NCBI GenBank assembly: GCA_023489135.1
Contig: JAMDCE010000241.1
Location: forward strand, 1 to 27,294
Direction: 5' to 3'
DNA from: Chloroflexota bacterium
GTDB lineage: Bacteria > Chloroflexota > Chloroflexia > JAMDCE01
Length of the DNA stretch: 27,294 nt
Below are positions 23,043-27,294 of this stretch, in pieces. The notes below the pieces were generated by a model. That model saw nothing but the letters and a program-made list of their open reading frames with translations. It was not told the DNA's origin and made no database searches. Numbering within the stretch: the first letter of the stretch is position 1; every line of letters starts with the position of its first letter. Position numbers and translations under genes: made by a program.

Positions 23043-23069
23043 TATTTTCGGCGATCGGATAGACTCTAG

Positions 23070-24038
23070 GTGGTGCCTAAAGTGCGCATAAGTCTGAAGC
23101 TGATTGGAATAATCGTCGTTGTCATCATTCTAGCCCTGTTGCCCCTGGCTGGTTTGCAGCAAGACACCATCAATCTTCTCTTTGTGGTTTTTCTGTCGAT
23201 CACGTTGGCCCAGAGCTGGAATATTCTGGGAGGCTACGCCGGCCAGGTCAACCTGGGCCACGCCGCCTTCTTCGGGATTGGCACGTTGGCGGTGCGCTAC
23301 CTCTGGTTCTCGGGAGTCCCGGTTTACGCTGCCATACCGGTGGCCGGCGTGTTGGCGGTGATCTTCGCCCTGGTCATCGGCATACCGACGTTCCGCCTCC
23401 GGGGAGCTTACTTCGCCATCGGCACCCTGGGCGTTGCCGAAACCATACGCATCACGGTCAGCAACATGCTGCCCATCGTCACCGCCCTTCCCAGGGATCT
23501 GATCGGCAGCTACGATCTGCATCCCAGGTATTACGCCGCTTTGGGATTGACCGTGTTGACTGTGCTGGTCGCCTACCTGTTAGTCAATTCCAAAACCGGG
23601 CTGGGTATCCTGGCGGTACGAGAGGACGAGGGCGCGGCTGAAGCGTCGGGGGTGAGTGCCCTCAAGCACAAGCTTATTGCTCTGGCGGCCAGCAGTTTGT
23701 TCGCCGGGCTTGCCGGCGGCCTGTTTGCCTACTACCACGTCAGCTACTACTATCAGCTGCCCTTCGGTACGAACTGGACGTTCGACGCGCTCATGATAAC
23801 CTACGTGGGGGGGGTCGGCACCATTATCGGCCCCATACTCGGCGGCGTGTTCTACGTCTTGGTCCGCGAATGGCTAGCCGTGTCCATCGTAGATGCACAT
23901 CTCATAGTCTTCGGTGCCCTCTTCATCGGCGTCGTGATTTTGCTACCCGGCGGCTTGGTCGAAGGGTGGCACAGATTCAGCCGACTTAGAACGACTCGCC
24001 GTGTCCTTACATCCGCAAGCGGCACGGCCGATCGCTGA
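23070..24038 (+). CDS. livM: Branched-chain amino acid ABC transporter permease LivM
   Basis: This is the second permease, up to 322 aa with eight to ten helices. Recognisable parts are SITLAQSWNILGGYAGQVNL with GHAAFFGIG (the hallmark N-terminal segment), the loop GLGILAVREDEGAAEASGV, which docks on the ATPases, and a C-terminal GGVGTIIGPILGGVFY. The start is ambiguous between three in-frame GTG codons (23070, 23073, 23082). AGGTGG at 23068-23073 would best serve 23082. The gene is separated from livH by a 105-bp gap holding a palindromic element, unlike the tight junctions before it. Confidence 0.92.
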   Translation: MVPKVRISLKLIGIIVVVIILALLPLAGLQQDTINLLFVVFLSITLAQSWNILGGYAGQVNLGHAAFFGIGTLAVRYLWFSGVPVYAAIPVAGVLAVIFALVIGIPTFRLRGAYFAIGTLGVAETIRITVSNMLPIVTALPRDLIGSYDLHPRYYAALGLTVLTVLVAYLLVNSKTGLGILAVREDEGAAEASGVSALKHKLIALAASSLFAGLAGGLFAYYHVSYYYQLPFGTNWTFDALMITYVGGVGTIIGPILGGVFYVLVREWLAVSIVDAHLIVFGALFIGVVILLPGGLVEGWHRFSRLRTTRRVLTSASGTADR

Positions 24039-24058
24039 TTCCGTCCCTGGTTCTCCCC

Positions 24059-24088
24059 TTGTCCGCGGGTATTCAAGCCTGGTAGAAT
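24059..24088 (+). promoter_or_regulatory. Promoter of the phosphofructokinase gene
   Basis: TTGTCC (24059-24064, four of six), an 18-base spacer and TAGAAT (24083-24088, five of six) preceded by TGG form an extended -10 promoter. It places the in-frame ATG 24087 inside the -10 element and rules it out as a start. Confidence 0.55.
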
Positions 24089-24125
24089 GTTAGCGTCAAG
24101 CAACTTCGATGATGGGGGGAAGGGA

Positions 24126-25361
24126 TTGGGCACCAACCTCGGTATCAACCTCAAGGGGAATCTGCTCGTCGGCCAGTCTGGGGGCGTCACGGCAGTCATC
24201 AACAGCAGCCTGGCCGGGGTAATTCACGAGGCCTTTCAACAGGAAGCAATCGATCGAGTCTATGGCACTCGGCACGGCATAGAGGGCGTTTTGGCCCAGG
24301 ATTTTATCGATCTTCGGACCTACTCGGCCTCTCAAATCTCGGGTTTACGTGGAACGCCGGCCGCGGCGCTCGGTTCGTGTCGCTATAAGTTGAGCGAGGA
24401 CGAGTACGAGCAAATCGTCAAGGTGCTTCGTGCGCATAATATCAGGTATTTCATTTACATCGGCGGCAATGACTCTGCCGACACCTCGCACCGGGTGGCC
24501 CGGTTGGCCGATGAATCGGGGTACGAGCTTCGTGTCGTCGGTGTGCCGAAGACCATAGATAATGACCTGCCTATCACCGACCACTGTCCTGGTTATGGCA
24601 GCGTGGCTCGATTCGTGGCCCTTGCCACTATGGATGCCGGGTTGGACACCGAAAGCATGCGCCGCTTTGACCCGGTCAAGATCATAGAGACCATGGGCCG
24701 CAACGCGGGATGGCTTGCCGCCGCCTCGGCGTTGGGGAAGCTGGACGATACGCAAGCGCCTCACCTGATCTATGTACCTGAGCGAAGGCTGGAGGTCGAC
24801 AAGTTCCTGGCGGACGTCGAGGAAGTCTACCGCCGAGTTGGCTACGTCGTTGCCGTGGTTGCCGAAACCTTGAGGGGAGGAGAGGGCCAACCCGTGGGTC
24901 TGGTGGAAGGCGATTTCTACACCGACTCGTTCGGCCACCGCCGCATAACGGGAACGGGTCAGACGCTCTGCAACTTGATCACCAAGAGCCTCGGGGTGAA
25001 GGCCAGATGGGACAAGCCGGGCACCATCCAACGCGTCTCCACCTTGTGCATTTCTTCCGTTGACGAGGAGGAGTCGTACATTGTCGGGAGGGCGGCGGTG
25101 AAGCACGCGGTGGCCGGCGAGAGCGACAAGATGGTCATCCTGATCCGCGAAGCCGCGGAGGACTACCGTTGCGCCCCAGGACTGGCCAACCTGGAGGAGA
25201 TCGCCAATGCCGAAAAGACCCTGCCCGACGAGTATATCAACGCGAGCGGCAACTTCGTGACAGAAGGGTTTTTGAAGTACGCCCGGCCGCTGATCGGAGC
25301 GCCCCTCCCCGAGCACTTCCGGTTTGGTGGCGGGTCGGTGTCGCGATTGCCGCTGGATTGA
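24126..25361 (+). CDS. 6-phosphofructokinase, PPi-dependent type
   Basis: This enzyme interconverts fructose-6-phosphate and fructose-1,6-bisphosphate in glycolysis. The 411-aa protein has GQSGGVTAVINSSLAG for phosphate binding, then IGGNDSADT (113-120) and VPKTIDNDLP (140-149). The Asp in GGNDS, where ATP enzymes have Gly (GGDGS), and the Lys in PKTIDND, where ATP enzymes have Gly, are the known markers for pyrophosphate as phosphoryl donor. D145 is the catalytic base, and MGRNAGWLAAASAL binds the sugar phosphate. The start is TTG 24126, with GGGGGG six to seven bases upstream and the promoter just before. A PPi enzyme is reversible and saves ATP, typical of anaerobes. The M23 peptidase gene starts one base after its stop codon. 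Confidence 0.9.
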   Translation: MGTNLGINLKGNLLVGQSGGVTAVINSSLAGVIHEAFQQEAIDRVYGTRHGIEGVLAQDFIDLRTYSASQISGLRGTPAAALGSCRYKLSEDEYEQIVKVLRAHNIRYFIYIGGNDSADTSHRVARLADESGYELRVVGVPKTIDNDLPITDHCPGYGSVARFVALATMDAGLDTESMRRFDPVKIIETMGRNAGWLAAASALGKLDDTQAPHLIYVPERRLEVDKFLADVEEVYRRVGYVVAVVAETLRGGEGQPVGLVEGDFYTDSFGHRRITGTGQTLCNLITKSLGVKARWDKPGTIQRVSTLCISSVDEEESYIVGRAAVKHAVAGESDKMVILIREAAEDYRCAPGLANLEEIANAEKTLPDEYINASGNFVTEGFLKYARPLIGAPLPEHFRFGGGSVSRLPLD

Positions 25362-25362
25362 G

Positions 25363-26277
25363 ATGGAACACGATGCAGAAGGGGCGCCGTCGCGCCGGTC
25401 AATCCCGTCGGCGTTTCGGAACTCTGTCGCGAATTACGTCCCGCTGCACCTCCTGCCGGCAACAGGGTTGCTTCGGCTGAAGACGGCGTATCTGGGTATT
25501 GGCCTGATCGGGGTGTTGGTCCTGATCGCCAATGCGGTAGGATGGATGCCTTTAGCGGGGGATGCCGGCAGGAGGGGGAGACAATACCCTTCTGACGTGC
25601 CGATGAGCGGCAGCGCCTCAGCCCTCGCGCCCGAGAGCATCTCGCCGACGCGCGAGATCACCATGGCTGCTGCCATCGAGTCACCACGCCCCACTGCCAC
25701 TCCAACCCCCCGAACCCATGAAGTCCGGTCCGGCGAGAGCCTGCTTGAGATTGCCGCTCAGTACGACGTTAGCGTAGACGCGATATCGGAAGTCAGCGGC
25801 CTGTGGGACCCGAACCGGTTGCGAGTTGGGCAGGTTCTGACGATACCGGTCCCGGGATACGTCGCGCACACCCCTGCCCCTGACAAATCGAGTGATCTGA
25901 GGCTGTGGTGGCCTATGCAGGGCGAGATCACGACCTACTTTGGGGAGAAGGAGGCGTACTACTTGAGCGGCGCCCACACCGGCATCGACCTGGCCGCCGA
26001 CGTCGGCGCTCCGGTGCGGGCGGCGGCTGACGGCAAGGTAGTTGTTGCGGTGAAGCAGGCAAATAATCTCGGCTGGCACATCGTTCTGGATCACGGGAGC
26101 GGTTACAGCACAGTGTATGGCCACCTATCTCGCTTTGCGGTCGACGAAGGAGACGTGGTGAAGAGGGGAGGAGCAATTGGATCGGTCGGCAACACCGGCT
26201 TCAGCCTGGGCCCGCACCTCCATTTCGAGGTGCGCCGTTCGGGCACCCCGGTGGATCCGTTGAAGTACCTGCCCTGA
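25363..26277 (+). CDS. LysM-M23 peptidoglycan endopeptidase, membrane-anchored
   Basis: M23 (LytM-type) zinc peptidases cleave peptide cross-links of the wall. The 304-aa protein has a basic cytoplasmic tail (1-38), one membrane helix (about 42-60), a Pro/Thr/Ser linker, a LysM domain (118-162, HEVRSGESLLEIAAQYDVS) that binds glycan, and an M23 domain (about 178-304). The zinc ligands are present: H205 and D209 in GAHTGIDLAA, and H285-L-H287 in GPHLHFEV. It is therefore predicted to be catalytically active, unlike the degenerate NlpD/EnvC regulators. ATG 25363 starts one base after the phosphofructokinase stop (TGAG-ATG), suggesting coupled translation. The 39 in-frame bases upstream of it overlap that gene and have no start signal. 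Confidence 0.92.
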   Translation: MEHDAEGAPSRRSIPSAFRNSVANYVPLHLLPATGLLRLKTAYLGIGLIGVLVLIANAVGWMPLAGDAGRRGRQYPSDVPMSGSASALAPESISPTREITMAAAIESPRPTATPTPRTHEVRSGESLLEIAAQYDVSVDAISEVSGLWDPNRLRVGQVLTIPVPGYVAHTPAPDKSSDLRLWWPMQGEITTYFGEKEAYYLSGAHTGIDLAADVGAPVRAAADGKVVVAVKQANNLGWHIVLDHGSGYSTVYGHLSRFAVDEGDVVKRGGAIGSVGNTGFSLGPHLHFEVRRSGTPVDPLKYLP

Positions 26278-26288
26278 CTAAAACAAGA

Positions 26289-26319
26289 AAAGGCAGCCGA
26301 GAGACCGGCTGCCTTTCTT
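26289..26319. terminator. Bidirectional Rho-independent terminator
   Basis: AAAGGCAGCCG (26289-26299) and CGGCTGCCTTT (26306-26316) form a perfect 11-bp stem with an AGAGAC loop. It is flanked by A-rich sequence on the left and TTTCTT on the right, so it can stop transcripts from both the M23 gene and the convergent zinc-ribbon gene. Confidence 0.88.
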
Positions 26320-26340
26320 AGAGCCTAGGTTCTTCCGTTG

Positions 26341-26652
26341 CTATCTGCCGCGTACTTTGTCGTAGCACGGGCTACAGTACACAGGCTTGTCATTTCTCGG
26401 AACGAACGGGACCCGCGTCTGGGCGCCACACTCGGCGCAGACAGCTTCGTGCATCTCGCGAGACGGCCGCGAGGAGTAACCGGAGCTGTATCCACCGGTT
26501 GACCGCTGCGACCGACGGGACGCGCGGCACGATGGGCAGCGACCGGGCTCATTCTGCAGGCCCCGCGCGGCGTAGAACTCTTGCTCACCAGCGGTGAACG
26601 AGAACTCGCAGCCGCAGTCACGGCACGTCAGAACCTTGTCCGCGTAGCTCAA
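26341..26652 (-). CDS. Double zinc-ribbon protein
   Basis: The 103-aa protein has two Cys4 sites. The first (C10, C13, C39, C42) spans LTCRDCGCEFSFTAGEQEFY to CPSCRA and resembles the probable zinc-binding domain zf-trcl. The second (C72, C75, C93, C96) spans VCAECGAQTRVPFVP to YCSPCYDK, the ribbon common in small bacterial proteins. A Ser/Arg/Gly-rich linker (43-65) joins them. The family is usually annotated as hypothetical, and a nucleic-acid or ribosome-associated role is only a guess. The start is TTG 26652, with AAGGAGGG seven bases upstream. A promoter lies at 26816-26844. Confidence 0.87.
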   Translation of the reverse strand: MSYADKVLTCRDCGCEFSFTAGEQEFYAARGLQNEPGRCPSCRASRRSQRSTGGYSSGYSSRPSREMHEAVCAECGAQTRVPFVPRNDKPVYCSPCYDKVRGR

Positions 26653-26815
26653 GCCAAACCCTCCTTCTGGAAATTAGTTGGCACACCCGGTTTTCGGGGA
26701 GCTGCACGGACGGCTATGAGTGCCGCACGGTCGTTCCTGCCGCCTGGAGCCGCGCTGACGCAGTTTACAAGCAATTACCAAGACAGCCGCAAACCTGGTC
26801 TGTACCACCGCGAAG

Positions 26816-26844
26816 AGTATACATCAAAGTATTGCAAAACACAA
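26816..26844 (-). promoter_or_regulatory. Possible promoter of the zinc-ribbon gene
   Basis: On the minus strand TTGTGT (26844-26839), a 17-base spacer and TATACT (26821-26816, five of six). The -35 matches only three of six and abuts the stop codon of the upstream thioesterase gene. It implies a leader of about 155 nt, in which I see nothing else. Confidence 0.4.
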
Positions 26845-27279
26845 TCACATGTGTAAAGAATCGACAGCTTCGATGCGGCTCCTCATGCGCTCCCAGGCCG
26901 GTGAATCTGATTTCAACCGCGTCGGCTTGCCCGTCGAATCCGTAAATGCGTGGGTAGTCGATCCCTCCGCCAGCAGCCGTTCGTCGGCGGAGCGAATAAT
27001 GTCGTAGCGGAACTTGATCTTGATACGAGTCAATTCCGTCACGGAAGTTCTCACGATCAATGGATCGTCGTACTTCCCAGGGCAATGGAACCGGCAGGAG
27101 CATTCCACCAAGGGGAGGTAAACGCCTGTTTTCTCCAGCTCGGAGTATGGAGTTTCTATGGCCCGCATATACTCCGCTCGACCCACCTCGAACCAGACCA
27201 GATAGTTTGTATGGTAGACGAACCCCATAGCGTCGGTTTCGGAGTAGCGCACCCGGACCGACGCATCATTGAACTTCAA
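26845..27279 (-). CDS. YbgC/FadM-type acyl-CoA thioesterase
   Basis: The 144-aa hotdog-fold protein resembles 4-hydroxybenzoyl-CoA thioesterase-like enzymes, which hydrolyse acyl-CoA thioesters. The family pattern VRVRYSETDAMGFVYHTNYL with WFEVGRAEYMR is intact, with the expected catalytic D16. The core ends with a strand typical of the fold (AEGSTTHAFTD). The substrate is not predictable. The start is taken as TTG 27279, which gives the normal family N-terminus, but no Shine-Dalgarno is visible and the frame stays open to the window edge, so a start beyond the window is possible. No tol-pal genes are nearby. Confidence 0.88.
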   Translation of the reverse strand: MKFNDASVRVRYSETDAMGFVYHTNYLVWFEVGRAEYMRAIETPYSELEKTGVYLPLVECSCRFHCPGKYDDPLIVRTSVTELTRIKIKFRYDIIRSADERLLAEGSTTHAFTDSTGKPTRLKSDSPAWERMRSRIEAVDSLHM

Positions 27280-27294
27280 TTGAGTGCCCGAACG

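Noticed and set aside
24087..24125. ATG 24087 as start of the phosphofructokinase
   Set aside because: It falls inside the predicted -10 element and has no RBS, whereas TTG 24126 has a GGGGGG Shine-Dalgarno.
1..27294. CRISPR arrays, anti-phage islands, toxin-antitoxin pairs, integrated phage
   Set aside because: No regularly spaced repeats, no cas, nuclease-helicase or integrase catalytic genes, and no composition break were seen. The integrase-like domain belongs to the GreA fusion.

Overview
The window is about 27 kb of bacterial chromosome, GC-rich by eye and densely coded. It carries housekeeping, envelope and transport genes, with no phage, plasmid, CRISPR or rRNA/tRNA content. A large Alu-type SRP RNA, a PPi-type phosphofructokinase, a ferredoxin:thioredoxin-reductase-like protein, heavy use of TTG/GTG starts and the gene mix suggest an uncultured, possibly anaerobic Chloroflexota (Dehalococcoidia-like) lineage. 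This placement is inference from gene content; I could not run a search.

Layout. (1) 257-4229 (+): plsX and fabF (lipid synthesis), a membrane NERD-domain protein, and a GreA factor fused to an integrase-type core-binding domain. (2) 4246-4437 (-): a small two-helix membrane protein. (3) 4626-4897 (+): SRP RNA with its own terminator, then the overlapping pair rsmA-ispE. (4) 6812-6999: a 170-bp MITE-like element with 24-bp terminal inverted repeats and a perfect 9-bp target duplication. (5) 7003-9952 (+): a promoter, a roughly 215-nt leader ending in a strong terminator, then glmU and a CorC/CNNM-type CBS protein, followed by an unrecognised membrane protein (10007-11014). (6) 11015-19059 (-): a HEAT-repeat protein, tldE, tldD, an FtrB-like protein, a thioredoxin-like protein, an exported RlpA/3D-domain protein and a CPA2 cation/proton antiporter. 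(7) 19282-24038 (+): a complete branched-chain amino-acid-type ABC importer in the order livK-G-F-H-M. (8) 24126-26277 (+): PPi-dependent phosphofructokinase and a LysM-M23 peptidase. (9) 26341-27279 (-): a zinc-ribbon protein and a YbgC-type thioesterase, facing the M23 gene across a bidirectional terminator.

The most notable finds are non-coding. Three genes (glmU, tldD and the rlpA-like gene) each have a promoter, a leader of about 170-240 nt, and a terminator or long-range helix plus U-tract before the start codon. This is the layout of cis-acting attenuators or riboswitches, and I recognise no known class in any of them. The MITE beside the glmU promoter and the integrase-domain-GreA fusion are the other main points. 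Several promoters share an extended -10 (TGN-TATAAT-like), which helps fix several starts.
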